Source: Pohlia nutans
Lineage: Eukaryota > Streptophyta > Bryopsida > Bryales > Mniaceae
NCBI GenBank assembly: GCA_022496805.1
Contig: CM040088.1
Span: 26,705,501 to 26,769,500 of the forward strand
Length of the DNA stretch: 64,000 nucleotides
Direction of reading: 5' to 3'
The position numbers and the translations under genes are program-made. Below are positions 47,415 to 59,804 of the stretch, in pieces; positions within the stretch are counted from its first letter, which is position 1; the number at the start of each line of letters is the position of its first letter. The notes beneath the pieces were generated by a model. It ran no database searches, had not been told where the DNA came from, and saw nothing but the letters and a program-made list of their open reading frames with translations.

Positions 47415-48705
47415 GTAAGTTGAGCTGCAAGTACACAGGGGCACTTTGCTGTAGTTCAAAGTTATGCTTCAAGTACACATGGGCACCAACACAGGAGGAA
47501 TATGAACATGAGGCAATAAACGAGGACCTTGTCCAAGGCTCTCGGGCAAGCATGTGGGTCATGTGGGTAATGTGAGAGAGGCACGAGTCCCAAGCTCCAC
47601 ATTGTGACTGCCAACACTAGCAGCCTTGTAGCTTGTGTCTACATGATAGAAAGTCAAAAGTAGTTGACCACCATTTGTTGCAATCCACGGGGAGGGTGGA
47701 TTGTACATTTGTACCAGTCATTTTTCTGGAATCTATGTGCTTTTTTGGGAAATTTGAATTCTATATTTGGGACCTACGACCCCAAATTAGTCTAGGACGA
47801 CCCATCATGTCTAAAAATAGAATAAATTTTTGTTTTTGTTTTTGTTTTTTACCTCTCGTACAAGTGAGGGGTCAATCCACCCAATACCAATCCACCTCCT
47901 CAACAAAAAGAAAGAAAGTAAGAAGAATTGAAAAAGAAAAGAAAAGAAAGCAAGGGCTTATCTGAGCATTTTTGAAAGAAAACCTCACTCCTGTGAAGTA
48001 GTAGGACCTGAACAAAATTTACACCTGAAATCTAAATGACTTGCATTGAACATGTCATCCAAACAATTGAATGAACTTATGTATAAATATAAATAAACAG
48101 AGTCTAGTCTAGTCACGGAGTCTCTGCCTTAGTATTTACCCCAAATTTATTTTTACGGCTTCTTTTTGATGTCGAGGTGCGTAACTCCTTGTAACTACTA
48201 AAAAACGAAGTGTTTCCGTAGTCTCAGAAACAATAAAATTGTATCTTGATGTCTAATCCACAACTAAATAATTCAAATATTAAAGAAAATTCTCAAGTGC
48301 TATTTTTTGGTTGCTTTGAGACCTACTTGGATGTGATAAATAAAAAACAACAATGTTAATTTGACAAAATCAAAAAGAACCTACCATCATGGTATGGTAC
48401 GATTGGATACCAACTTATCCTGTGACGATAAAATACAGTGTTCAAAGCATTCAATATTCCCAAAGAAACTGGATAAACCATGAAAAGGGATTGTTGTGGT
48501 CCAAAGGAGAGCTGGATATTTGGATGGTTACTTTGATCCCAGCTTGTAGAACAGTAGAAGTTACAGCTTTGTTCATAGAATCAGCCACGTTTCCATAAGA
48601 ATCATTGATTCCACGAGAATATACAGCTATACCAAATGATGTGGAAGTGCCATCCAGTATTCCTTACAATGGCATCACTGTGAGTAACTCGGCTATGCAC
48701 GACAC
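47415..48705. other. Intergenic DNA, no gene recognised
   Basis: A plus-strand open frame at 47633-47965 (110 codons) shows no known motif, and part of it is (GTTTTT)n simple sequence. Nothing else can be supported. Confidence 0.35.
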
Positions 48706-48708
48706 TTG

Positions 48709-48905
48709 TTAGCCCTATAGTGCCCAGGATCGTTTTCCAAAAATGGCAGTTTTTGTGTCCTGTCTTCATTTGGGTGACTTTTCTGCGATTCAAATTACTA
48801 AAATTATAATCCAACCGTACTAAAATAAGCATAACTTAGGGCTTTACTATCTGTTATAATCTTGTGGGGATCCAACGGTTCATTAGATATATTATAGCAT
48901 GTATT
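48709..48905 (+). mobile_element. Degenerate fragment of a family A TTAA element
   Basis: It starts CCCTATAGTGCCCAGGATCG after TTAG (a mutated TTAA). It continues with family A-like blocks (ATCCAACCGTACTAAAATAA, then GATCCAACGGTTCATTAGAT). The right part and right terminus are missing. Confidence 0.5.
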
Positions 48906-49122
48906 CATAGCCATTTTTCACTGCATTTTGTATTGTACAGTAGACCCGTCTTCACTTGATCTGTTACCATGATTGCAATTTTTTTTAGTCTTTAAGTGAA
49001 TCTCCTCTGCTCTATACTCCAGTTCCAATTTCTTCCCTGTTCATGCAAAAATCAAGAGAATTTTGAAGGCATTTCAAAGTGCAAAACACAGTGATGTATA
49101 CGGTTTCCTACTTCACTTTATA

Positions 49123-49405
49123 AGGTACAGATACCTATAACCGATAACTTAAGCATTTCAGCATAGTAGAGCTTGGGTTATCGGGACGGAGAAATTTTTT
49201 GTTCGTAGAAAAATAAGGTTCATGAAGAATGAGCATTTTTCCATGAATTATCTCCCAATATTGAAATTTGTATAATTTTTCAAAGTGAAAAGTACTTCAG
49301 AACCCATAACCGACATATACAAATGAGGTACATCTGTCCTTTCACAATCTAGGAATTAGGATATATCGGTTATTGGTCACCTGTCGGTTATGGGTGTCTC
49401 TACCT
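49123..49405 (+). mobile_element. Small TA-flanked MITE (mariner/Stowaway-like)
   Basis: A 283-bp segment with ends AGGTACAGATACCTATAACC and, inverted, AGGTAGAGACACCCATAACC. TA follows and precedes these ends (49121-49122 and 49406-49407). A TA target duplication and small size suggest a Tc1/mariner-type MITE. It is non-coding. Confidence 0.6.
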
Positions 49406-49407
49406 TA

Positions 49408-50558
49408 CATTGATCCGTATCTTTCATCATGGGATCCGGGAAAATCGGACCTGCCCATACTCCCAATACTACACTCTTGCATCCAAATGTGCAAAAGAAA
49501 TAGACCCTAAAAAACCATCTCACAGCACAGAAAATAAACTTATATGGTTTAAGGCACGATACTGTACTAGAGGAGCCTCTGTTCTTTTCCTTCTACTACT
49601 TGGGCAATTTCATGTAGACTCATGGCCTTTCTTTCTAGTGGTCATTCATCTCCAAATGCTTTGGCCCTACACCTTCTTTATTTAGTCTATCTTTCCCCAC
49701 TTTGTATAAACTTCTTGTGTACAAGAAATCGTATTATCTTGTATTTAGGCATGCTATTTAACTCTGAATTATAAATTATTCATTTCACAACATGCACAGT
49801 GAGCACCTGTTCATCCGCTCTTCAAACTGCGGTAGGGCTTGATAAGCATGATGGCTTGGAACTACACATATAGTGAACTAGGTTGGGCGTGTATTGCAAA
49901 AACCACGCTCTGCAATTCGAGCATTCGGATTTCTGCCTCCACATGATGGTCATAGAGTGTACGTGGGGCAGTGGTGTCAAGGAAGTCCCAACTATATGTA
50001 TGGTTTGTGCGCACTTTAGTGGATTGTGGAGGTTAATGGCAAACCCACTCCAAATCTCCAAGACTTTGTGGACGTGGCATAGAAGTTGGAGCATGGCACA
50101 TTTGTGTATGTCAAATGTTGTACTTGAACAAGAAATAAAAGTATCGAGAGTGAAGTAGGATCTTCATTATTGGCCAACTTGATGGCTTCGTTTTAATCCC
50201 ACAACGACATTGTGACGTCATCATGTCATCAATATACATTAATCATTTGTGTAGTCCATTTTTCTTCTTTACAATATATATTATTGATTTTCAAGGGTAA
50301 AAACTCATATCAAAGAGCTCAGTCTCTTGTAATTGGGATCAATTGAAAGCATTCACACATGGTTTTATTGCTTTTATAATTTTTAAAAAGAACTTAGAGA
50401 GTTTGAGACAACTTTAAAAGGGAGTTATTTCATTTTTCTTTAATTTCAAAAATTATATGCATTTTGAACACTTTGAACAACGGGCACGGGCTCAACTCAA
50501 TTTTAAACATAAATAACTATAACGTACTCTACACAAAATCCCAAACAACTCTATATGA
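49408..50558. other. Intergenic DNA, no gene recognised
   Basis: Two overlapping antiparallel open frames at about 49,820-50,160 have no recognisable motif. Nothing else can be supported. Confidence 0.35.
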
Positions 50559-53063
50559 GTGCAAATGCACACCAGTGGCTGGCATGCAGGGCCCACCAAT
50601 AACCAATCATACATGGTTTTTGTATTTCATTCTTTGTGTATGTTCACTTCTCATTGTTCATTCGACTCCTTGATTAATTGTCTAAATATAGATTTAAGAG
50701 AATAACAATAACTATATATAGGTGTTCATAATGTTAAATCTTCATCACCCGCACTTTATCTGCCTACTTATTCTCTGTGTTGAGGATGCAAAAAAGATAT
50801 TTTTAGTGAGGAGACCGGGTAGACCTGACCTTCATCGAACTAATTGTATCCTTCTAAGCTTCCATGCAAGAAAGATGATTTTCATATTTCAAAGAGTGCA
50901 TTCAAGAAATAGCCAAAAAAGTACTCCAAAACATTCTCCGTACTTTGGAATCACCCTTTATGATGATTTTTTTTGAAGACAAAATTTCCAAATAAATGAC
51001 CGTAATATTGGTCGACACTATATCCCACAATGATCTTGTTGCTTGCATTCTTTTACAAATGTTAGAAACTTTAATCAAATCAATTTAGTTGAATGATTTA
51101 ACATGTTTTTACCTCCAAACAAAGTTCGTTAGAACGTGCCAAAATTTGTATTGTCAATGTACAGTGAGGATGTGAAGGCTCAACAATGTTTTGAAACTCA
51201 TGATTCCACATCATTGCAGTACTATGAACACAAAAACTATTTCTGGCTAGATGTGAAAAGTAAGGACACTATGCATTATAGTACTATAAACCTAAAAGTA
51301 TCAGAGGTATGAACACTAAACAATGTGCACCCTCTCTACATTTACCTAGAAAGTTATGATTTGAGTAACATTAAACTAATGGGTAAAAATTGGAAATCTC
51401 TAAATCAAATGTGCAATTAAAGTTCTAAAACATCAATTTTTAAGGAATCTATTAGGATGAATGATTTAGCATGAGATTTTACTAAAGAGAAAATTTCCTA
51501 ATACATGACCATAATATTGACACTATACCCTCAATGATCTGGTTCATTGATTTTTCTACAAATCTTAAAAAATTTAATCCAATCAATTTAGATGCATGAT
51601 TTACCATGCTTTGCCTACAAAGAAAGTTTTTGAGAACGTGGCCGAATTTGTATTATCAATGTATCTACAGTGACAAATGTTGAGGCTACATGATGTTTCA
51701 AAAGTCATGATTCAAAATCACTGTGGTACTACGAACATAAATAATATTCGTGACTTGATGTGAAAAGTGAGGAGTAGTATTATGAACCTAAGAATATTTG
51801 GAATATGAACTGTAAAATGCGCACCCTCTATACTACCTAAGTAATAATGATTTGATGTGACACTAAACTAATAGACAAAAATGGAAATCTCTAAGTGAAA
51901 GGTACAACTAAACGACTCCCTTTGTTATGAAATTAAGCATCCATGTGGGCATATTTTCTATTTCGAATTAAAACAATTGTATCATGTGCATGAGACACGT
52001 ATAACATCAATTGTTGTTCACGCATGGCAAAATTGTCACTTGATGTTTGTTTAGCGACTCCAAGACCTCTGCTCATTTGTCAACTCTGTTCCCTAAGAAA
52101 TCTATGTATACCTAGGACCTATGTTCATTTGCCAACAGTGCTACCTCACTCGGAGGAAATCTCGGAGTGTGATCAAGACAATATTTTTGTTGTATTTCTC
52201 AAAGGGGTGCTTAATATGGCAACATATGGAGTACTAAACTACCAAGATCATTCTTAGATTATATGTATTTGTGTTCAGTGCATTAAGATGGATAATTTAG
52301 CATGTTTTTCTCAAATGACAAAATTCCTAACATATGACTATAATATTGACATTACATCCCACAATGATCTTGTTGCTTGAATTGTCTACAAATTTTAAAA
52401 TCTTTAATCAAATCGATTGAAATGAAAGATTTAACATACATTTCCTACAAGCAAAGTTTTTTAAAACGTGGTAAAATTTGTGTTGTTGTTTTTTTAGTGA
52501 AGAGTACCCAGACTAAGCGATGCTTCAAATGTTATCCATCCAAATCACTATAGTACTATGAACATAAGAACCAAATGTCTATGATGTGAAAAGTGAGGAG
52601 AGAATGCATTGTAGTACTATGAACTGAAAAATATTCGTAATATGAACACTGAAAAGTGTACGTGCACCCTATATACAACCTAGAAAGTAATGATTTGATG
52701 TGACACAAAATTAATATGCAAAATGGAAATCTCTTATTCAATGGTACAACTAAAGTACTAAACCATCAATTCTTAAGTAATTCATTAAGTGAATGATTTA
52801 GCATGTTTGTTCCAGAGACAAAGTTTATTATCATGTGGTTGTAACATTGACACTATATCATGCAATGGTATTATTGCTTGTTTTTTCTACAAATCTAAAA
52901 AAACTTTAATCTAATCAATTTAAATTATTTCACATGATGTGCATGGAAGCAAAGTTTGAAAAAACGTGGCAAAATTTGTGTTGTCAAGTTTTGGTGATTA
53001 TTGTTTAGGCTGAGCAATGTTTCGAAAGTCATGATTCCAAAGTATTATAGTACTGTGAATATA
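50559..53063 (+). repeat. Large degenerate dispersed repeat, copy 3
   Basis: This is the closest paralogue of 43185-45780, colinear over about 2.4 kb with many substitutions and small indels. It lacks the TTAA element and the TIR insertion present in copy 1, so it provides empty sites for both. Confidence 0.7.
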
Positions 53064-53088
53064 ATATGTATTGTTATTGTGAATAAAA

Positions 53089-53102
53089 TATGTATATGTA
53101 TA

Positions 53103-53136
<34 letters not shown>
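53089..53136 (+). repeat. TA/TG microsatellite
   Basis: An alternating TATG/TGTG stretch followed by an uninterrupted (TA)n run. Confidence 0.9.
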
Positions 53137-54565
53137 ATATGGTGGAATTGTGAAATTTTGATTTATTTGTGAATGTGTGGTTTAATACTAGCATTTTGAG
53201 TAAGGTTTTGTAATTGGTATCATGGATATTGATTTTTTCCATTTCAAAGTTAAGGTTGAACGTGCAAGAAAATAGTGTCGTTCCATTGTAGTCAATGTAG
53301 TTTTAAATTCTTCTGAATAGCCATCCAAGCTCCCTAATTTTAATCCCTTCCACTGGATTTTAATATAAAATGAAATGAATGTCATGACCTTTAGTACATG
53401 GTTGTGGCAAATTATATGAGAGAAGAACAAATTGTGAATTTTGATGATTCAAGTTCTTTAATACATATTTTATTTTTCAAAAAATGTTCAGAGATAATAA
53501 TAGAGTTAGATTGATCTTCTCAGATATAATAATAGAATTTTGAAGAATATGTCTTCTCTTTATATTTGGAAAGAGAATTCTTAGAAAATTTGTTCTAATG
53601 TCCGTGTTGCAATCAAATAACATTCATGAAATTTTCTAATTCATATCATGAAATGAAATTTCATAAAAAAATAAATTTTTTGCTAAAGTTGAAAAAAATG
53701 TGGAGAATGAAATGTTTGAATTTGAATATTTATCAACAGATGAGCCGAACTTTTGTTAAGAGCCATGTCGTACCTTTATTGACCTGCAATTGGCTTGTAA
53801 TTAGAATTATGTCAAAATGTGACTAGAATGTTATCAATATCCCCGGGGTGCACTCTTTATCAAACCTTGGCATCACGTGTGTTCATGGCCCCTCTGTAAA
53901 ATACCCTTTGTACACGTTAGAATATTCTTATATTTGTTCATGTATATATGTCTAAAATAAATATACAACCCTATTTTCAGCCATAAATATGCTTCTTGTA
54001 TTAAATCCATGCATGGTAAATTTTTCATATGGTGACTATTACAAATTTTTATTCAAATAAATCCAATGGAAAAGGATTTAATATCAAAATTATTTTTCAT
54101 ATTGGAATTTGATGTAAATAATGATTTATCATTAAAAATAAAATGTAACTCCAAATGCATTATCTCTATAAATCGACTATGTTATTTTTGGCATAAATAT
54201 CTAAATTTACAAAAAAAATTGATGAAAATTGGTAGTTTAGAAAAAAATTGTAATTAGAAGAAAAGAAGCAGAATTAGCCCCATAGAAAAAAATACAAATA
54301 TTTAAATTTAATTTCAATATTTTGGAAATGTGTATTGCGTATTTCAACGTCTAATTTATTTAAAAGCAAAATGATTGACAGATATGTCTTTATAAATACA
54401 GTAACTCAATTCTTCATTAAAATTTTGTCTAATTATTAAAACATGCATAAATTAAAGTATCAAATTCTTTCCAACTTAGAACGTTATTCGTTCATAATTT
54501 TTGTATTTTTTGCAATTAAATTTAAAATTCACAAAATAACATAAAGATATACCCGTAAAACTTCT
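53137..54565. other. AT-rich intergenic DNA, no gene recognised
   Basis: Only short AT-driven open frames. Nothing else can be supported. Confidence 0.4.
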
Positions 54566-54569
54566 TTAA

Positions 54570-55312
54570 CCCCTATTTGCCCAATCATCCATTTTTGGAC
54601 GATGTACAGATTTCATCCAAAATTTCTCATCTCTAATGTAATGTACTTTTGCAAGGAATTTTTTTTTACCACTACTTGAAAATCCAAATTTTTTGTTGTT
54701 TCGGTCGCATTGATCTGGTTCACTTTTCTGTTGATTTGGTCGCGTTTTTGTCCAAATCAACATATTGCTCTTTAAATCAACAGAAAAGTGAACCTGATCT
54801 ACACGACCGAATCAACAGAAAAATTGAATTTTCTAGTAGTGAACAAAATTCAATGGCAAGATAGCTTCATGCATGTATGATCCGATTAGAAAGGGAATGA
54901 TTTGTGAAAAATTTATGCCTCATTTCATGTTGTAGTGATTCACCAAAAAATTTGAAGATTTTAGTCTAATTGCGCTTTTGAAAAAAAAAACTCATAAAAT
55001 TAAGCAACCAAAAATCTCCAAAAATCTCCAAAAATCACTACACTTAGAGTATTACATTTCAACCCATCACAACAAATATCATCCACAAATTGTCAATATC
55101 TTATTCGTAATTGAATTACAAATATTTTTGAATTTCAAGTTTCAAATTTTATACAAAAACACTACTGATAGCAATCGCCGATCTAACCATATGGATAGAA
55201 TCCAAAATTTATAATGTACAGCTTTTATTCATACATCAATTTCAAAACATTCATCTTAGTTACATTTTATAATGCATCTTTGCAAACCTGCCAAATTTGG
55301 AGAGTGACATAT
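54570..55312 (+). mobile_element. TTAA-flanked family B element, right end degenerate
   Basis: The left end CCCCTATTTGCCCAAT follows TTAA at 54566-54569. The palindrome-like CATCCATTTTTGGACGATG comes next. The interior follows family B until about 55,310 (CCAAATTTGGAGAGTG), where the right terminus is lost. It is lengthened by the fold-back insertion at 54670-54841. Confidence 0.7.
54670..54841 (+). mobile_element. Fold-back MITE with CACTACT ends
   Basis: A 172-bp near-perfect palindrome: arms of about 68 bp (CACTACTTGAAAATCC... and its inverse ending ...GAATTTTCTAGTAGTG) around a loop of about 36 nt. CACTAC termini suggest a CACTA-type non-autonomous element. Possible 3-bp flanks TAC/AAC match only partly. 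Other family B copies lack it. Confidence 0.65.
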
Positions 55313-57143
55313 ATGCATTGGACATCTATTCCTTTGATTTTTTTATTCACTTAGAAAATTCTATGAAATTAAATATAGTATTTTCAAAAGTATAATTATT
55401 AAGTTGTCTTTGGATTTGTACAATTGAAAATTCCACTACTTGCTTTTTCCAATTTTGAAAAATGAAAATACTCATGTATGTCTACAACCTATTTATTATA
55501 TAGTAAATTTTACAATTTAGAATGCATCAAACAAATTTTTTAGTGAACATACTGTAGTACCATAGCTGGATCGCCACCCCACAAACAAATAGTTAATAGT
55601 TTTTGTAAAATAAGGTTTGGTCCTCTAAAACTGAATTTCTTGGTTTTAGTTTTTGAGCAAAATATGATTAAAAATGGCTCAAAATGATCCAAAATAGCTT
55701 ATAAGTAGCAAAATATAGCTAAAAATAATTTATTATATATTTTTTAGTCCTCAAAATTTTTTATTTTTTGTGTTTTCAAATTTTTGAATTATTTTTTGGC
55801 GACCCAACTATGGTACTAAGGTATCATACCATGATGATGTTCTTACAATTTAGCTTATCATACCAAAATGCACATACCTAGCTTAAAAAAAATAAAATTC
55901 AATAAATTTCAAAATTAATTGCTTTCAAATTGATTTGACAAAGATTTGTGCTATTTTTTTTCAAATTTCATTGATCAATTATTTCCAAACTATGATGATT
56001 AATATTTTCTTTTTAGAAATCTACTTCCAAAAAGTTGTAGAAATTATATATTATAGCACATTTAAGTTTGTCCAAAACTCAAGTTGAGGAGTTATGAGTT
56101 AAAACCACAAGTTTTCTAATATCATACATTGTCTCACCAAATTGTAGGGAATAGACACGTTCATCGCAAAACTCACTTTGTATTATTACTAGCACTTAAA
56201 TTTTTTCAATATGACATAAGGAATTGCATCAAAAACCATGAAAAAGTTCTATACCATCATAATACTCCTTGGAACATTGTTAATGATTTTGAGTATGGTC
56301 TCTTTGCCTCCTACAAAAATGGAGACCCTAATAGTGGCTACTTTAATTTAAAATCCCTCTATGAATTCTAAGGGGTATTCTATCATCTCTTCATGTGTCA
56401 CATTATACCTAAGGGAAGAAACCTTTGATTATGAAACGATGCATTGCAAAGACCTCAAGTACACTCAATATACTCTAATACATACTTTGAAGTTTCAAAT
56501 TCTATGTAAGAAAAATAATGTCGATTTTTTTGTTGGAATTGGCTTATGTTAAAAGCTTCTTAATTACCTTTAGGACAATGAGTCACACAAGAACTACATG
56601 ATCCCTTTCAAAGAATGCAATCTGGTATTTTTTGAAAATCTATTATTTAGCGTGCTCACATCTTTTACTTGTTAAACTATATGAATGCATTAGAAATTCA
56701 TTTGTTTCCAAGGGAGTGTCATTGAATGTCATTTTTTAATGTCACCTTACTTGCAATATTATATTTTCCACAATGTTATTAAATTTCAAATAAGGTAATA
56801 TTTGGCAAAAAAAAGTTCAATAAATAAATCATCCGCTTAAAGTGTTCTAAAGGCATTACTCACTATGTTTGAAAATGAGAGCCTAGTTTTTTCAAAAATA
56901 GATGAAATAAGGTCCCAATCTATGAACATATTTGTTTAGAAGTGGATACATAAGGGTTTTTAAAATTTAAATACGAGACCATTTCTAAAATTTTGAAAAA
57001 CAAGGTTGTTTTCAAAGTTCTGAAGTCTCTTTTCAAAATCAATGACTTCATTTTGGGGCGAGCATACGTTAAAAGTCTATTTGTTCAAGGTTACACATCA
57101 ACTCCTCTTGCAAAATGCAAATCCATGCACTCTAATCCTAAAC
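55313..57143. other. AT-rich intergenic DNA, no gene recognised
   Basis: Open frames at 56129-56552 and 56993-57370 have no recognisable motif; the latter runs into a family A element and is not genic. Confidence 0.35.
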
Positions 57144-57147
57144 TTAA

Positions 57148-57947
57148 CCCTTTAGTGCCTAGGGTGGTTCTGGAGAAACCACAGTTTTTTGGGCGATATT
57201 TTTTTAAAACTTTCTCTCTTGAAATTAGGAATGCTATCAATAGTATTCAACCGTATCAATATAACCATAGCTTAATGAAACAAGTTTTGGTTAAATCTTG
57301 GTCAGATCAAACTGTTGGATTGGAAGATTATAGTATGTCTTTGAACCGTATAATGCACACTCCAAAATGAGATTTTGAGGGGTGTATGACTTCAAAGTTA
57401 AATAGAATTTTGGTTAAATTTTCAAAAATGAAAGTGAAGCAGTTCAGCAATGACCTATGTCAACACCTCTCCATTGCAATCTTTCATGACAAGAACTGAC
57501 TCACACATAATTATTGTGAATTTTATAAGTGAGAGTGACTTATCTATGTACGGTTTAAGACAAAATTTATACATTAAAATAAGAAAGGATTTGGTACATT
57601 GATCAAGATCGGAATACATACATTGATGGAACATGAACAAGAGAACACAATCCAAAAAGAAATACAAGATAACAAACTTTCAAATACAAGAAACACCGCA
57701 TAGTACATGTGTTGTATTTGTAAGTATTTGTTGTATTTTGAGGTATTTGCAGTATATTGGTGTTTTGAACATAGGTATTTGGATATCTAAGAAAGTCAAA
57801 TTTCAAAATTTCTTTTTGCATCATGTGCATAATCAAAAGTTACACTTCTGAACTTCAGACACCGAACTAAGATAGTTCACAGATTTTACAGCATTTCATT
57901 TTTTGGTGATCTAGTGACCACTTACTGGTTACCTAGGCACTAAAGGG
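57148..57947 (+). mobile_element. TTAA-flanked TIR element, family A
   Basis: An 800-bp element between TTAA at 57144-57147 and 57948-57951. The left end CCCTTTAGTGCCTAGG is followed by a GGTTCTGGAGAAACC hairpin. The right end CCTAGGCACTAAAGGG is preceded by GTGACCACTTACTGGTTAC. It aligns end to end with 4447-5247. Confidence 0.87.
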
Positions 57948-57951
57948 TTAA

Positions 57952-58810
57952 CTCATGTCTGGTTCACAAGACTATAACTCCAAAGAAATAGCTACATTCT
58001 ATTGGTTCTTCATTGATTTTGAGTTCAACATGAGTGGAAGTTGCTTAAGCTAAGAGATGAGTCATCTCACTTTCTGAGGTTTGATACTGTTTTGGTATAA
58101 TGACATGACAAAAGAGAAGTTTCGAGAGAGTAGGAAGTGTTAGAGTGTAAATTTGTGAAGGGAGACTCTACGATGTTGGCATCCCATAGCCCACTCTAGG
58201 AAATCAAGACCAACTATGGCAACTTCAAATTCGTACAGTTACAACCTGTAATGAAATTTCCTGTGCACACAATCTTTCTAGTGTATTCAATGTTTTTGTA
58301 GATAACTCCTCATCTCTTTCTATTCTCAACTCTCCATAGTGTACTCTTCGGAATAAGACTCTACTAGTGTGTCATTTGTCGTAGGCTATATTAGATAGAG
58401 TACTCCATGGGCTCGTCACGTCATGTAGTGGGTGCATGCTACCACCTCCTTGCTTCACAACTTGGAGATAGCATGAACCCTACATGCCATAGCAGAGCCC
58501 ATGGAGTACTCTATCTATCACATAATCTATTCTCACAATTGTGAGACTCTCACCGAATTTGTTGCCCTCTAGAAGCAAATTGAAACTGTCCTTTAAGAAG
58601 ACAACAGCCACATCCTCGCTCTAAAGCTTGTTGCAAAAGCTTGCAGGAAAACTCCCACTCTCAATACAAAATTTTTAGAGGACTTTTCTCTTTGTGAAGA
58701 ACTTCCCTATGAAGCGGGCCTTAGTGTAAAGAGGTGTGTCAGTGCAAGCGGAAGAAGAGCACGCCGACTTGCGTCTGCAGCGTGTCGTACTGACTGGCCT
58801 GTTGTTTGCT
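57952..58810. other. Intergenic DNA with a hairpin; 3' flank of the coiled-coil gene
   Basis: This contains the candidate precursor hairpin at 58389-58520 and a perfect palindrome TCTCACAATTGTGAGA near 58,532. No protein gene was recognised. Confidence 0.4.
58389..58520 (+). ncRNA. Candidate microRNA-like hairpin (or fold-back MITE)
   Basis: A perfect 20-bp stem pairs GATAGAGTACTCCATGGGCT (58,394-58,413) with its inverse at 58,496-58,515. A short mismatched region follows, then a second stem (TCATGTAGTGGGTGCATGCT with TAGCATGAACCCTACATG) and a terminal loop of about 27 nt. The size (about 130 nt), a 20-21-bp perfect segment and a bulged upper stem fit a plant pre-miRNA. I do not recognise a conserved miRNA in it. 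The strand is arbitrary. Confidence 0.35.
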
Positions 58811-59804
58811 TCAGCTTTGCTGCTCCACCAGTTTCGCTTCGTTCTCCTCTGACCGCGCCTCTAGCATTTCGATCCGCTGCATCAACATTTCTTGCAGTGC
58901 TTTAATCTTTGCATCCGTCTCCTCGCGCAGCTCTGTCTCTGTTGTTGCCAAAGTCCTCTGCAATGCAACAATCGATTTCACCGGTCATTAGAAATGCCTT
59001 TCGTCTCTCACTCCAAGACATCGGACAATGCCAATTTCGAGAGAGATCAACGATTCGACTTAAGGAGTGCGGAATTTTTCATCCGTGCAGGTACGTTGTG
59101 GCGCTGTTGCTTTTTTATGTTCTTGAAAATTGTTTGCCATTTATAAAGATAAGTTCCAAATGCATGATAGCGTCGCGACTCGCGAGGTTGTTTTAGAGGG
59201 ATTTCGAGGTTCATTTACTATGTACCGAGCTTATTTGGCAAGTGTTCTGTCAAGGAAAAATTAAATCAAGAATTCTTTATTCTCTCGAACACATTGCGGC
59301 TGTGAAAAGAAAATTCTCGTTTTCATAAATTTTAATTGCGGTTTTTAAAATTCTGTTTCTGAAGACTCTGTTCTTAAGCTGTAAAATGGGAAATGAACGT
59401 TCAAATTGTTACTGAGTTAGGAACCAGATTCTGTTATCCCGTAAGCGGCAGCATGTAACCATCCGTTAAATCACAATGTTCAACTATATGAACTGTCAAT
59501 CCCTAATAGTTCCATTTCATAAGCAAACTGAAAATGCTGAGCGACTAGTTGCCCTATTTCAATATAGAAAACGCCATTCAGGGGATTTGGAAAACTACAC
59601 ACTGATTAGACAAATGTTCGTGCAGGTTTTCACCTTCAAGAGCTCAACTTCTTCATATAATGTGTCAAAATTGTCAGCTATGAATTTGGAATGCTCGCCG
59701 ATAGTAACTTGTATCTCAGAGATCTCCTCTCTTGGACTCTCCGGCTCAGGTGAGCTTCCGCCCGAGTCTGCTCCTGAGTCCGCTTCTGAATCATCTGATG
59801 ACAT
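58811..59804 (-). CDS. Small acidic coiled-coil protein, two exons, unrecognised
   Basis: Exon 1 is 59634-59804 (57 codons) and exon 2 is 58811-58957 (48 codons plus TGA), joined in phase 0 by a 676-nt intron with GTGAAA donor and TTGCAG acceptor. The product has 105 residues. The start ATG has an in-frame TAG two codons upstream. The N-terminal 25 residues are Ser/Asp/Glu/Pro-rich (MSSDDSEADSGADSGG) and probably disordered. From about residue 40 to the end it is a heptad-rich helix (DTLYEEVELLK, then RIEMLEARSEENEAKLVEQ) likely to form a coiled coil. I do not recognise the family. An unseen extra exon within the intron is possible. The frame's coherence across the splice site is the main support. 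Confidence 0.6.
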
